Positions 16,825 through 28,205 are shown, numbered from the stretch's first letter. The stretch: 58,493 bases of DNA from Bacteroidaceae bacterium (GCA_017503645.1 JAFVSR010000005.1:1-58493); one strand, 5' to 3'. Notes: generated by a model not told the origin, from the letters alone. Translations and numbers: made by a program.

Positions 16825-18999
16825 ATGACGAAGAAGTACAAATTGACGGAGATTCTCAAAGAGAATTTCGGCTTTGACACATTTAAGGGGGATCAGGAGG
16901 CGGTCATCAAAAATCTCCTTGCAGGAAATGATGCCTTTGTGCTGATGCCTACGGGCGGTGGAAAATCTTTGTGCTACCAGTTGCCTTCGCTCATAATGGA
17001 GGGCACGGCCATTGTTATTTCGCCACTTATTGCCCTTATGAAAAACCAGGTTGATGCCATCAGAAACCTTAACGAGGAGGATGGTGTCGCACATTTCTTG
17101 AACTCCTCGCTCACCAAGCAGGCAATAGAGGAGGTGAAAGCCGATGTTGTTGCCGGCAAGACCAAGTTGCTTTATGTGGCCCCCGAATCGCTCACAAAAG
17201 AGGATAACGTGGAGTTTCTCAAAAGCATCAAGATTTCTTTCTATGTAATAGATGAGGCTCATTGTATTTCGGAATGGGGGCACGACTTCCGTCCCGAATA
17301 TCGTCGCATACGCCCCATTATAAACGAAATAGGACCGGCACCTGTAATAGCCCTTACGGCTACTGCTACAAACAAGGTGCGCGACGACATAAAAAAGAAC
17401 CTTGGAATACAGAATGCGCCCGATTTCAAATCGTCATTCAATCGTCCGAACCTCTACTACGAGGTACGTTCAAAGACAAAGGATGTCGACAAGGATATCA
17501 TAAAATATATAAAATCGAACCCCGGGAAGTCGGGTATCATATATTGTCTGAGCCGCAAGAAGGTTGAGGAACTTGCCGAGGTGTTGCAGGCCAATGAGAT
17601 TTCGGCAAAGGCGTACCACGCCGGTATGGACTCGGACGTGAGGTCGCAAACGCAAGACGACTTCATAATGGAAAGGATAGATGTGATTGTTGCAACTATT
17701 GCTTTCGGTATGGGCATAGACAAGCCCGATGTGCGCTATGTAATACACTATGACATCCCCAAGAGCCTCGAAGGCTACTACCAGGAGACTGGCCGTGCGG
17801 GCCGCGATGGTGGCGAGGGTAATTGTATTGCCTATTACAATAGCAAAGATTTGCAGAAATTGGAAAAATTCCTGGAGGGCAAGCCGCTTGCCGAGCAGTA
17901 TATAGGCCGCCAGTTGTTGCACGAGACAACAGCCTATGCCGAGTCGTCGGTTTGTCGCAGAAAATTGTTGTTACATTATTTTGGTGAAAATTACGAAGTG
18001 GAAAATTGTGGTAATTGTGATAACTGCCTCTCTCCCAAAAAGCAGATAGAGGCACAGGAGATGCTTGAAACCGTAATAGAGGCTGTTCTTGCATTGAAAG
18101 AGAATTTTAAGGCAGAATATGTTATAGATGTGCTTATGGGCAAGGAGACTGCCGACATACAGTCCCATATGCACGACGAGTTGGATTGCTTTGGCTGCGG
18201 TGTAGATGACGAGCCCAAGCGCTGGAATGCCGTCATACGTCAGGCGCTCATAGCCGGCTACCTTGATAAGGATGTTGAGAACTATGGTCTTTTGAAGGTG
18301 ACGAAAGAGGGCCGTAAATTCCTGGACCACCCCAAATCGTTCAAGATTGTGGAGGATAGGGATTTTACCGAGGAAGAGGCTGTTGTGCAGAGCGGCAGTA
18401 CATTTGCAGTGGACCCCGAGCTATATGCGATGCTCAAGAATCTGCGCAAGAAGCTATCAAAGCAGCTCGAACTGCCGCCCTATGTGATATTCCAGGACCC
18501 GTCGCTCGAGGCTATGGCCACTACATACCCCATAACATTCGACGAACTCAAGAATATCCCCGGTGTGGGTGAAGGCAAAGCAAAACGTTATGGCGAGGAG
18601 TTCTGCGCTCTCATCAAACGCCATTGTGAGGAGAATGAGATAGACCGTCCCGAGGATTTCCGCGTGCGCACGGTTGCCAACAAATCCAAACTCAAAGTTG
18701 GTGTCATAAGCGCCATAGACCGCAAGGTGGCACTCGACGACCTTGCAATAAGCCTTGGCGTGGAGTTTGAGGATTTGCTCGAGGATGTGGAAAAGATTGT
18801 ATATTCGGGCACGAAACTGAATATAGACTATTTCCTCGAGGAGATTATGGACGAAGAGAACATCCAGGAGATATATGACTACTTCAAGAACTCCGATACC
18901 GATAACATCGATGCCGCACTTGACGAGTTAGGTGCCGATTATAGCGAGGAGGAGATACGTCTTGTACGTGTGAAATTCATATCCGAGATGGGTAACTGA
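16825..18999 (+). CDS. recQ: ATP-dependent DNA helicase RecQ
   Basis: A 724-residue 3'-5' helicase for recombination and stalled-fork repair. Walker A PTGGGKS is at 42-48, the DEAH box at 143-146 with the RecQ-specific aromatic loop SEWGHDFRPEY after it, and the helicase C core contains QETGRAGRDG near 321-330. Zinc cysteines (CRRKLL near 377, then CGNCDNC near 394-400) precede a winged-helix domain and an HRDC domain at about 525-600. About 120 extra acidic C-terminal residues make it longer than E. coli RecQ (about 610), as in other Bacteroidota. guaB begins 29 bases downstream. Confidence 0.95.
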   Translation: MTKKYKLTEILKENFGFDTFKGDQEAVIKNLLAGNDAFVLMPTGGGKSLCYQLPSLIMEGTAIVISPLIALMKNQVDAIRNLNEEDGVAHFLNSSLTKQAIEEVKADVVAGKTKLLYVAPESLTKEDNVEFLKSIKISFYVIDEAHCISEWGHDFRPEYRRIRPIINEIGPAPVIALTATATNKVRDDIKKNLGIQNAPDFKSSFNRPNLYYEVRSKTKDVDKDIIKYIKSNPGKSGIIYCLSRKKVEELAEVLQANEISAKAYHAGMDSDVRSQTQDDFIMERIDVIVATIAFGMGIDKPDVRYVIHYDIPKSLEGYYQETGRAGRDGGEGNCIAYYNSKDLQKLEKFLEGKPLAEQYIGRQLLHETTAYAESSVCRRKLLLHYFGENYEVENCGNCDNCLSPKKQIEAQEMLETVIEAVLALKENFKAEYVIDVLMGKETADIQSHMHDELDCFGCGVDDEPKRWNAVIRQALIAGYLDKDVENYGLLKVTKEGRKFLDHPKSFKIVEDRDFTEEEAVVQSGSTFAVDPELYAMLKNLRKKLSKQLELPPYVIFQDPSLEAMATTYPITFDELKNIPGVGEGKAKRYGEEFCALIKRHCEENEIDRPEDFRVRTVANKSKLKVGVISAIDRKVALDDLAISLGVEFEDLLEDVEKIVYSGTKLNIDYFLEEIMDEENIQEIYDYFKNSDTDNIDAALDELGADYSEEEIRLVRVKFISEMGN

Positions 19000-19028
19000 T
19001 TTGGTAAATAAAAAAACAATATAGATAA

Positions 19029-20507
<1,479 letters not shown>

Positions 20508-20519
20508 CAAAGGAGTTAT

Positions 20520-21932
20520 ATGAATTTAGGCAGAATCTTTTTAACATTTGCTATAGGTCTCTCTTCTGTTGCTCTTGTGGCACAGGAGAGCGATCCTGTA
20601 CTTATGACCGTGGCGGGCAGGGATATCACCCGCTCCGAGTTTGAGTATGCATTCAATAAAAACAATGTGAGCGATGGGCAGACGGCCGAGGAGTATCTCC
20701 CAATGTTTGTCAATTTCAAACTGAAGGTGGCCGAGGCCATTGCGCAAAGGCTCGACACGCTCTCGTCTTTCAGAAACGAGTATAAGAAAGACCGTGCAGC
20801 CCTTGCCGAGGATTACTTGATAGACAAAGAGTTTATCGAGGAAGAGGCTCACAGGATATATGCAAAGGACTCTGCCGTCATAGGCTCAAGCGGCATTCTC
20901 AGCGTGTCGCAAATAGCGATAAGAGTGTCGCAGACTGCATCCGCCGAAACCGTTGCGGCTGCCAAAGCCCGTATGGATTCGGTATATGCATTGTTGCAGG
21001 GTGGCGCTACATTCGAGGAGGCTGCCGCTTCAATAGGTATCACGGCAAGCAACTTGCGCCCTGTGGAGATTGTCCGCGGTCAGGCATACGAGGAGTTTGA
21101 GAATGCTGCATTTGCCCTTGCCGATGGCGAGTATTCGGCTCCCTTTCGCTCTCCCGCAGCATATCACATTGTGAAACGCCTGTCGGTACGCCCCTTCGGC
21201 ACTTTCGAGCAATACAAGGCGGGTATTATGAAGATGCTTGAGCAGCAGAACATACGCAAGGCTGCACAGATAAAGAAAGGGCTTGCTCTTGCACAGCAGA
21301 TGGGTGGCAATCTCACTGCCGAACAGGCCCTTGCACGAGAGGACAGCCTGCTGGAGGCGAAATATCCCGAATTCGGTCGTCTTATGAAGGAGTACTACGA
21401 AGGGCTGCTCTTCTTTGAGATATCTACCCGCGAGGTGTGGAACAAGGAGGAGGACCTCGACAAGGCTCACGCAAAGTTCTTCAAGAAGAACAGGAAAAAA
21501 TATAAATTCGACTCACCCCGTTTCAAAGGTGCTGTGATAAATGCAGCCACTCAGGAGGTGCTCGACAGTGCAAAGAAACACCTTGATGGCAAGAATTTAG
21601 ACGAGTATCGCGCGGTAGCCGAGAAATATTTTGTTAACGATTCGGCCCGTATAATACGCCTTGAGCTCGGTGTATATGCCATAGGCGACAATAAATGGGT
21701 TGACAAGCTGGCCTTTGGGCAGGGCGAGGGCGGTCGCGTGATGAAGAGCCTCCCCTACGTCGGCCTTGTGGGTAAGGAGATTTCCGCTCCCGAGGCTTAT
21801 ACCGATGTGAAGGCCGCTGTTGCCGACGATTACAACAAATACAAGGAGCAGAAATGGGTTAAGAAACTTCGTAAAAAGTATAAAGTTACAGTAAATAAAG
21901 AGGTGCTAAAAACGGTTAATAATCACGATTGA
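20520..21932 (+). CDS. Periplasmic peptidyl-prolyl isomerase, parvulin type
   Basis: A 470-residue exported foldase-like protein. A signal peptide (about 1-21, ending VALVAQ) is followed by a SurA/PpiD-like chaperone segment and a parvulin-like domain at about 130-235, with the typical ATFEEAAA and PFRSPAAYHIVKR elements. The C-terminal half is helical and basic. It stands first in a group of three related genes before ostA and likely helps outer-membrane proteins fold. A short-spaced AGGAG (20511-20515) precedes the start. It overlaps no neighbour. Isomerase activity is inferred. Confidence 0.8.
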   Translation: MNLGRIFLTFAIGLSSVALVAQESDPVLMTVAGRDITRSEFEYAFNKNNVSDGQTAEEYLPMFVNFKLKVAEAIAQRLDTLSSFRNEYKKDRAALAEDYLIDKEFIEEEAHRIYAKDSAVIGSSGILSVSQIAIRVSQTASAETVAAAKARMDSVYALLQGGATFEEAAASIGITASNLRPVEIVRGQAYEEFENAAFALADGEYSAPFRSPAAYHIVKRLSVRPFGTFEQYKAGIMKMLEQQNIRKAAQIKKGLALAQQMGGNLTAEQALAREDSLLEAKYPEFGRLMKEYYEGLLFFEISTREVWNKEEDLDKAHAKFFKKNRKKYKFDSPRFKGAVINAATQEVLDSAKKHLDGKNLDEYRAVAEKYFVNDSARIIRLELGVYAIGDNKWVDKLAFGQGEGGRVMKSLPYVGLVGKEISAPEAYTDVKAAVADDYNKYKEQKWVKKLRKKYKVTVNKEVLKTVNNHD

Positions 21933-21946
21933 CAAAAGATATTTGG

Positions 21947-21954
21947 TATCTTTG
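21947..21954 (+). promoter_or_regulatory. Possible internal promoter -7 box
   Basis: TATCTTTG lies 27 bases upstream of the lipoprotein gene at 21981. The -33 element is poor, so this may be a weak internal start within the guaB-mutL gene string. Confidence 0.4.
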
Positions 21955-21980
21955 CACCAAACGCCATTCACCATAAATAA

Positions 21981-22847
21981 ATGAAACAGGTTGCAATTCT
22001 TCTCCATACAATGATTATGGTTGCGTGTGCGGCATTTGTAATGTCGTGCCAAGAGGAGATTATGCACCGCGGAAGAACTCCGCTCGTGAGCGTGGGTAGG
22101 GAGTTTCTTTATGTGGAGGATGTAGAGCGTTTCTATTCGGCCAACCCGCCTGCTGCCGACAGTGCCGGGTATGTCGATGAATTTATTAACCGTTGGATAG
22201 AAGAGGCGCTATTCTATAATGTGGCATTGCGCAATGTTCCGTCGTCTGACAAGATAGACAGGTTGGTTGAGGGTTACAGGCGCAGCCTTGTGCTCAATCT
22301 CTATCAGGATGGCTTGGTGGAACAGCACTTGCGCAATGATATAATAGATGAAGAGGTTCAGGCTTTTTATAAAGCCAACAGCCAAATGTTCGAGGTAGAG
22401 GAGCCCATAATGATGGGCATCTTTCTGCGCGTGAAGAAGGGTGCTCCCAAGCTGTCCTCGCTGCGTAAGTGGTACAAGAGCCGCGCAATAGAGGACCTGG
22501 AGAAACTCGATAAATACAGCCTTGCAGACGATGCGCAATATGAATATTTCGCCGAAACCTGGCAACGCGTCTCCGATATTGCCGCAAAAACGCCCATTAC
22601 CGAAGCCGACCTGCTGCAACGCCTCTCACGCAGTGCGGCCATAGAACTGAATGACAAGGAGTATATCTATTTTATCTCTGCCGATTCTTTAATAGGCAAG
22701 GGAGGCTTGAAACCGGTGGAACTTGTTGAGGGTGATATCCGTAACCTGCTTGCCAATACCAAGAAGGTAAGTTTTATCAAAGAAAAGAAACGTGCTCTTT
22801 TTGACGAGGCCAAAGAAAAGGGCTCCATAAAATATTATAGCAAATAG
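21981..22847 (+). CDS. Foldase-associated lipoprotein, SurA-like N-terminal region
   Basis: A 288-residue lipoprotein: the N-terminus ends in the lipobox VMSC with Cys23 as the lipid attachment site. After that it resembles the helical chaperone part of SurA-like proteins (a long run with EEVQAFYKANSQMF near 120). I see no convincing parvulin core. It lies between two isomerase genes and before the OstA-like gene, so a holdase or assembly role for outer-membrane proteins is likely. It may be annotated elsewhere as a peptidyl-prolyl isomerase, which the sequence alone does not prove. Confidence 0.7.
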   Translation: MKQVAILLHTMIMVACAAFVMSCQEEIMHRGRTPLVSVGREFLYVEDVERFYSANPPAADSAGYVDEFINRWIEEALFYNVALRNVPSSDKIDRLVEGYRRSLVLNLYQDGLVEQHLRNDIIDEEVQAFYKANSQMFEVEEPIMMGIFLRVKKGAPKLSSLRKWYKSRAIEDLEKLDKYSLADDAQYEYFAETWQRVSDIAAKTPITEADLLQRLSRSAAIELNDKEYIYFISADSLIGKGGLKPVELVEGDIRNLLANTKKVSFIKEKKRALFDEAKEKGSIKYYSK

Positions 22848-22887
22848 AATGATTGCGGCGAATCTCTCGCCGTGGTTGTATAGTATA

Positions 22888-24267
22888 ATGAAAATGATGA
22901 ACAAATATATATCAGGTGTATTTTGCGTTTTTGCCCTGTTGCTTGTAAATAGCAGCGTGGTGGCGCAGGACAATGTTATCGACCGTGTAGAGTGGGTAGT
23001 GGGCGATAAGTCCATACTGCGTTCCGACATCGAGGAGGCTATTAAGTATTGGACACTCGAAGGACGGAAATTCGATGGAGACCCCTACAGCGTGGTGGGC
23101 GAGGACCTGGCTGTTCAGCAGCTGTTTCTCCACCAGGCGGCCATAGACAGTATTGAAATTCCCGAAACAAGGCTTCTGCGCCAGGTTGATGCGCAGATTG
23201 ATGCCTATATCCAGCGTGCAGGTTCTAAAGAGAAACTCGAGGAGTATCAGAAAATGCCCGTCAGCAAAATTCGTGAAATGCTTTACGAGAACCTGAACAA
23301 CCACTTCACAATGCTCGAAATGAGGAAAAAGATTGTGGGCGACATCAAGGTGTCCCCCGCGTTGGTTCGTCGTTTCTACGAGTCGCTCCCCGAGGACAGC
23401 ATCCCCTTTGTGCAGCAGCAGGTGGAGGTGCAGATTATTACAATGGAACCTCCGATTGATATGGAGGAGATAGACCGCGTGAAAAACGAACTGCGCGGTT
23501 ATTCCGACCGCATTATGAGTGGCGAAACAAGTTTCTCCACAATGGCGTTGCTCTATTCCGAGGACCCGGGTTCGGCACGTATGGGTGGCGAGCTCGATTA
23601 TAGAGGCCGTGGCCAGTTTGTGCCCGAGTTTGCCACCGTGGCATTCAACCTCACCGATCCCAACAAGGTGTCCAAGATTGTGGAGACCGAGTATGGTTTC
23701 CACATCATACAGCTCATAGACAAGAGGGGCGACCGAATAAAGGTGCGCCACATCCTGCGCAAGCCGCGTGTTTCAACGGCCAATATAAAAACAATGCTGG
23801 CATCGCTCGACTCCATTGCCACCGACATAAAGAACGACTCGGTTACCTTTGAAGAGGCTGTGCTTGCCTGCTCTTTCGACAAAGAGACGCATAACAACTA
23901 TGGTATTATGTACAACAAGGAGACAGGTTCGTCGCGTTTCCAGTTACACGAGTTGCCGGTGGATGTTGCGCGTGTTGTCGAGGATATGGCTGTGGGCGAG
24001 GTATCTTCACCCTTTACTATGATGCTCGATAATGGCAAGACCATTTGTGCTATAGTGAAACTTAAGACAAAGATAGATGCTCACAAGGCAAGCCCCAAAG
24101 AGGATTATGAGATTTTGCAGGAGCTCTACAAAAATAAGTTGAGCGAGGAGCGCACGGCAGAGTGGATACGCGAAAAGCAGAGGACTACCTATGTGCGCCT
24201 AAATGGCGATGCAAAGACCGAGGATTTCAAATTCAAAGGTTGGGTATTCTACGACGATAATAAATGA
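22888..24267 (+). CDS. surA: SurA-type periplasmic chaperone / isomerase
   Basis: A 459-residue SurA-like chaperone that escorts outer-membrane proteins. A signal peptide ends near VVAQ (residue 26). The N-terminal chaperone region is followed by a good parvulin domain (about 165-275) with YSEDPGSARMGGELDY and the glycine-rich GRGQFVPEFATVAF. A second, diverged one follows (about 285-385). The frame is open to 22849, but the ATG at 22888 gives a proper signal peptide. The stop overlaps the next start by four bases (ATGA), so it is coupled with the OstA-like gene, a fitting partner because SurA assists LptD folding in other bacteria. Confidence 0.88.
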   Translation: MKMMNKYISGVFCVFALLLVNSSVVAQDNVIDRVEWVVGDKSILRSDIEEAIKYWTLEGRKFDGDPYSVVGEDLAVQQLFLHQAAIDSIEIPETRLLRQVDAQIDAYIQRAGSKEKLEEYQKMPVSKIREMLYENLNNHFTMLEMRKKIVGDIKVSPALVRRFYESLPEDSIPFVQQQVEVQIITMEPPIDMEEIDRVKNELRGYSDRIMSGETSFSTMALLYSEDPGSARMGGELDYRGRGQFVPEFATVAFNLTDPNKVSKIVETEYGFHIIQLIDKRGDRIKVRHILRKPRVSTANIKTMLASLDSIATDIKNDSVTFEEAVLACSFDKETHNNYGIMYNKETGSSRFQLHELPVDVARVVEDMAVGEVSSPFTMMLDNGKTICAIVKLKTKIDAHKASPKEDYEILQELYKNKLSEERTAEWIREKQRTTYVRLNGDAKTEDFKFKGWVFYDDNK

Positions 24268-25931
24268 TGGCTTGGGCGATGACTAAAATAAAACTGCTCA
24301 TATTGTTCTTGCTGTGTGTGCCCGTGTTGCAGGCACAGGAGTTTGTTCCCTCTGCTGTGCCCGACAGCACCGAGAGGAAGAGCCCCACTTATGTGTATAT
24401 GCTGCACGCCGACTCTACAAAGTTCGATAAAGCCCGCGTGCCCGATGCATTCATTCTTGTGGGTGATGTCTCCTTCCGTCGCGACAGTATGTATATGTTC
24501 TGCGACAGCGCCTATTTCTATACCAAGCAGAACTCTGTGCGTGCATTCGGCAATGTGAAGATGGAGCAGGGCGACACCCTTTTTCTCTATGGCGATTACC
24601 TGGAGTATGACGGAAACACCAACCTCGCCCGCGTGCGTAATAATGTGCGCCTTATAGACAAGGAGACGGTACTCGAAACCGATAGTCTCGATTTCGACCG
24701 AAATATGAATTTGGGCTATTATTTTGATGGGGGTTCGCTCTACGATGGTCAGAGTACGTTGGAGTCTATGTGGGGTGAGTATCGTGTGGGTACCAAAGAG
24801 GCTGTTTTCAACGACCGTGTGAGCCTCTCCAACCCGCAATTCAATATGCATTCCGATACTCTTGTTTACAACACGGCAAGCAAGGTGGCAACCATTGTGG
24901 GCCCCACCGATATATATAATGGAGCCGATAATCACATATACACCGAACTGGGGCGATACAATACTGCAAGCCGCCAGGCAACCCTGCTCAAACGCTCGGT
25001 TTTGAACAATGGTGCCAAGAGTGTTACCGCCGACTCTATTTTCTATGATATCGCGGCAGGTATCAGCGAAATATTTGGTGATATACGTTATGTGGACCCG
25101 GAAAACCGCAATATGCTCACAGGCAACTATGGCTATATGAATGAAATAACCGATTCTGCCTATGTGACCGACAGGGCTGTGGTAGTCGATTTCTCGCAAA
25201 AGCAGGATTCCCTGTTCCTGCACGCCGATACCATTTGGGCTGTATCGCATAATGTTGATACCGACTCTCTTTACCGCCAGATAAGGGCCTATCACGGCGT
25301 GCGTGCCTACAGCAAAAGTATGCAGGCATCGTGCGACTCGCTTGTGTTCGATTCACGCGACTCCTGTATGACAATGTACAAGGACCCCATCCTGTGGAAC
25401 GAGGGTATCCAGTTGCTTGGCGAGCAGATAAAAATGTATATGGACACGGCTTCAATCGATTGGGTACACGTGATAAACCAAACCCTCTATGCCGAGGCGA
25501 TGGATTCCGTGAATTACAACCAGATAAACGGCAAGGAGATGAAATTCTATTTTGCCGATGGCCGTTTGAGAGAAATGCACGTCATAGGTGGTGCCAATGT
25601 GGTCTATTTCCCAATGGACGAGGATAGTGTTATCGTGGGAATGAACACCACCGTTGCCGGTAAGATATCGGCATATATGAAGGAGGGGCAGATGGATCGC
25701 ATCGTTGTCCCCAACCGTTCAAGCGGTGTGTTCTATCCATTGAGCAAGGCGCCCGCAACGGCCAAGTATCTCGAAAATTTTGCCTGGTTCGATTATGTGC
25801 GCCCGCTAAGTAAAGAGGATATTTTCAACAGCAGAGGCAAGGAAAAGGATATGATGCTTAAAATCATACGTCACGACCGCATACCTTTGCCCACACTCGA
25901 CAGGTTTAACAAAGATAAAAAAGAGAGATAG
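24264..25931 (+). CDS. OstA/LptA-like periplasmic protein
   Basis: A 555-residue exported protein of the OstA (LptA/LptD N-terminal) family, with repeated short beta-strand units typical of the beta-jellyroll that binds LPS (for example GDVSFRRDSMYMFCDSA and GNVKMEQGDTLFLYG). It has no C-terminal barrel like LptD. It probably forms part of the periplasmic LPS bridge, though the exact part is inferred. Translation may start at 24264, overlapping surA, or at the ATG 24279 that directly precedes the signal peptide TKIKLLILFLLCV. Neighbours are surA and a small membrane protein. Confidence 0.8.
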   Translation: MMAWAMTKIKLLILFLLCVPVLQAQEFVPSAVPDSTERKSPTYVYMLHADSTKFDKARVPDAFILVGDVSFRRDSMYMFCDSAYFYTKQNSVRAFGNVKMEQGDTLFLYGDYLEYDGNTNLARVRNNVRLIDKETVLETDSLDFDRNMNLGYYFDGGSLYDGQSTLESMWGEYRVGTKEAVFNDRVSLSNPQFNMHSDTLVYNTASKVATIVGPTDIYNGADNHIYTELGRYNTASRQATLLKRSVLNNGAKSVTADSIFYDIAAGISEIFGDIRYVDPENRNMLTGNYGYMNEITDSAYVTDRAVVVDFSQKQDSLFLHADTIWAVSHNVDTDSLYRQIRAYHGVRAYSKSMQASCDSLVFDSRDSCMTMYKDPILWNEGIQLLGEQIKMYMDTASIDWVHVINQTLYAEAMDSVNYNQINGKEMKFYFADGRLREMHVIGGANVVYFPMDEDSVIVGMNTTVAGKISAYMKEGQMDRIVVPNRSSGVFYPLSKAPATAKYLENFAWFDYVRPLSKEDIFNSRGKEKDMMLKIIRHDRIPLPTLDRFNKDKKER

Positions 25932-25933
25932 CG

Positions 25934-26230
25934 ATGGGATTCTTCAAGATGGGTGCTCCGCGTAAATTCGAGCACAAATATATATATGTGGATGAGCGTC
26001 GCGAAAAGCTCGAGAAGATAGAAAACAAGGCCAAACGCGATTTGGGGCTGCTGCCCCCCGAGGAACTTTCATACAGAGAGCGCATTCAGGGTGCGTTTAC
26101 CAATTCCACAACGCACCTTAAGCGTCGCAAGCAGAACAGCGGGCATATGAAAACCCAAACACTCATTGTGATGCTTCTCATAGCAATCTTTGTTCTACAT
26201 TATCTACTGACCGGCTCCTGGAGCTTCTAA
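25934..26230 (+). CDS. Small membrane protein of unknown function
   Basis: A 98-residue protein with no family I can name. A basic, charged N-terminal two-thirds (helical, many Glu/Lys/Arg, containing LGLLPPEEL) is followed by one hydrophobic segment near the C-terminus (about 75-92), giving a tail-anchored layout. It is packed 2 bases after the OstA-like gene and 10 bases before mutL, so it is surely translated with them. Its position suggests a role in the envelope pathway, but nothing in the sequence proves that. Confidence 0.75.
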   Translation: MGFFKMGAPRKFEHKYIYVDERREKLEKIENKAKRDLGLLPPEELSYRERIQGAFTNSTTHLKRRKQNSGHMKTQTLIVMLLIAIFVLHYLLTGSWSF

Positions 26231-26240
26231 GGAAACAACA

Positions 26241-28091
26241 ATGCAAGATATCATACATCTATTACCCGATTCCGTCGCCAATCAGATAGCTGCGGGAGAG
26301 GTGGTTCAGCGCCCCTCTTCGGTGGTGAAGGAGCTTATGGAAAACGCCATAGATGCCGGTGCCACCAAGGTGCAGGTGCTTGTGAGTGATGGTGGCCGCA
26401 CGCTTGTGCAGGTTATTGATAATGGAGTGGGTATGTCCGAAACCGACGCCCGTCTGGCTTTCGAGCGCCACGCGACATCGAAAATAAAAAAGGCCGAGGA
26501 CCTTTTTGCACTCAATACTATGGGCTTCCGTGGCGAGGCTCTTGCCTCCATTGTGGCCGTGTCGCAGGTGGAGCTTACTACCCGCCGCGCCGACGACGAA
26601 TTGGGAACGCAGATAATGTTTTCGGGCTCCGAGTTGCAGTCGCAGGAGACTGTGGCTGCCCCCGTTGGTAGCAATTTCAAGGTGAAGAACCTTTTTTTCA
26701 ATATACCCGCCCGTCGCAAATTCCTGAAATCGACGCAAACCGAGCTCAATAATATCGTATCGGAATATGAGCGCGTGGCGTTAATCAACTGCGATGTCGA
26801 GTTCTCGCTCCTGCATAATGGAGTGGAACTGTCGCAACTGCCCGTTTCGTCGTTCCGCCAAAGAATAGTGAATATATTCGGCAAAAAGATAAATTCGCAT
26901 TTGCTAGAGGTGTCGGTAGATAGCACCCTCATAAAGATAAAAGGCTTTGTAGGTGCCCCCGAAAGCGCCCGCAAAAAAGGAGCATTGCAATATTTCTTTG
27001 TTAATGGGCGTTATATGCGCCACGCCTATTTTGCCAAGGCTGTGCAGGAGGCATTTGCAAATATAGTGCCTGCCGGTGAACAGGTGCCGTTCTTTCTCTG
27101 CCTTAATGTTGAACCTTCGCGCATAGATGTAAACATCCATCCCACAAAAACCGAAATAAAGTTTGAGGATGAACCCGGTTTGTGGAAAATTATCCTTGCG
27201 GCCGTGCGCGAGTCGCTTGGCAGGTTCAATGTGGCTCCCGGGCTCGATTTCTCGCTCGACGATATGCCCGAAATTCCGGTGATGGATATTGCAGCGGCGG
27301 GTGACAGAGCCCCCGTTGCGGCGCCGACGGTTTCATACGACCCCACCTATAACCCTTTCAAAAAGAATGCGCCCGAATATAGGAAAACCGATAATTCCTA
27401 TTGGGAAAAACTGTACGAAGGTGCAGAAAAGATGCCTAATGTAGAGGACTCTTTTAACTCAGCTCCTTGTGATGAATTCCTTGCATCGCTTGCAGAATCA
27501 CCGCAGCATAAGAGCGAAATATATGTGCCCGAGCTGCTTGCGCAGTATAAGGGGCAGTATATATTGCTATCCTCTGAAAACGGACTTATGCTTGTTCACC
27601 AACGCAGAGCACACATAAGGGTGCTGTTCGAAAAATTCCGTAAACAGTTATATGACAAACGTGGCACAATCCAGGGCCTTCTCTTCCCCGAAAGGATAGA
27701 GTTGTCGGTGGCAGAAAGCCTCACGCTCGACTATATTATGGAGGAGCTCTCCTATCTGGGCTTTGACATATCGTCGCTGGGGCACGGCAGCTATGCCATA
27801 CAAGGTGTGCCGGCAGGGCTCGATGGGCTCGAACCGGCCACGCTGCTTACCGAAATTGTTCACTCTGTTATAGAGCAGACATCCGCCCCCAAGGAGAAGT
27901 TGTATGAAAAAATGGCTCTTTCAATGGCAAAGCAGATGGCTGTGGTGGCAGGGCAGGTGTTGCAGCGCGAGGAGATGGTGGCTCTTGTTACAGAGCTTTT
28001 TGCAACCGAAACTCCGCAATATACCCCGGACGGTGCCGTTGTGACACATACATTGCAAGACAGCGAATTGGCTCGTTTCTTTTCAAAATGA
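26241..28091 (+). CDS. mutL: DNA mismatch repair protein MutL
   Basis: A 616-residue GHKL ATPase that couples MutS to later steps of mismatch repair. ENAIDAG is at 34-40, DNGVG at 60-64 and GFRGEAL at 95-101. A low-complexity linker (about 345-420) joins the C-terminal dimerisation domain. The endonuclease motif DQHAxxER of most MutL proteins is replaced near residue 450 by HQRRAHIR, and no CPHGRP-like motif is seen near the C-terminus, so nicking activity is doubtful. It is last in the gene string from guaB and is transcribed with envelope genes. Confidence 0.95.
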   Translation: MQDIIHLLPDSVANQIAAGEVVQRPSSVVKELMENAIDAGATKVQVLVSDGGRTLVQVIDNGVGMSETDARLAFERHATSKIKKAEDLFALNTMGFRGEALASIVAVSQVELTTRRADDELGTQIMFSGSELQSQETVAAPVGSNFKVKNLFFNIPARRKFLKSTQTELNNIVSEYERVALINCDVEFSLLHNGVELSQLPVSSFRQRIVNIFGKKINSHLLEVSVDSTLIKIKGFVGAPESARKKGALQYFFVNGRYMRHAYFAKAVQEAFANIVPAGEQVPFFLCLNVEPSRIDVNIHPTKTEIKFEDEPGLWKIILAAVRESLGRFNVAPGLDFSLDDMPEIPVMDIAAAGDRAPVAAPTVSYDPTYNPFKKNAPEYRKTDNSYWEKLYEGAEKMPNVEDSFNSAPCDEFLASLAESPQHKSEIYVPELLAQYKGQYILLSSENGLMLVHQRRAHIRVLFEKFRKQLYDKRGTIQGLLFPERIELSVAESLTLDYIMEELSYLGFDISSLGHGSYAIQGVPAGLDGLEPATLLTEIVHSVIEQTSAPKEKLYEKMALSMAKQMAVVAGQVLQREEMVALVTELFATETPQYTPDGAVVTHTLQDSELARFFSK

Positions 28092-28197
28092 TGAGATTTT
28101 TCTTCATTATGATGTATGTAGCCGTGTCTTACTGTTAAATAATGTTAACACAAAATTCTTTTGTATAAACGATTAATATCACTTTGTGAATTTTATG

Positions 28198-28205
28198 TAA
28201 ATTTG
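28198..28205 (+). promoter_or_regulatory. Promoter -7 box of ompA
   Basis: TAAATTTG fits TAnnTTTG. TTTG occurs at 28183-28186 but too close for a normal -33. A start near 28212 would give a long leader of about 137 bases before the ompA ATG. Confidence 0.55.

Noticed and set aside
24249-25295. Minus-strand frame of 348 residues opposite the OstA-like gene
   Set aside because: Antisense shadow with low-complexity His/Ile-rich translation.
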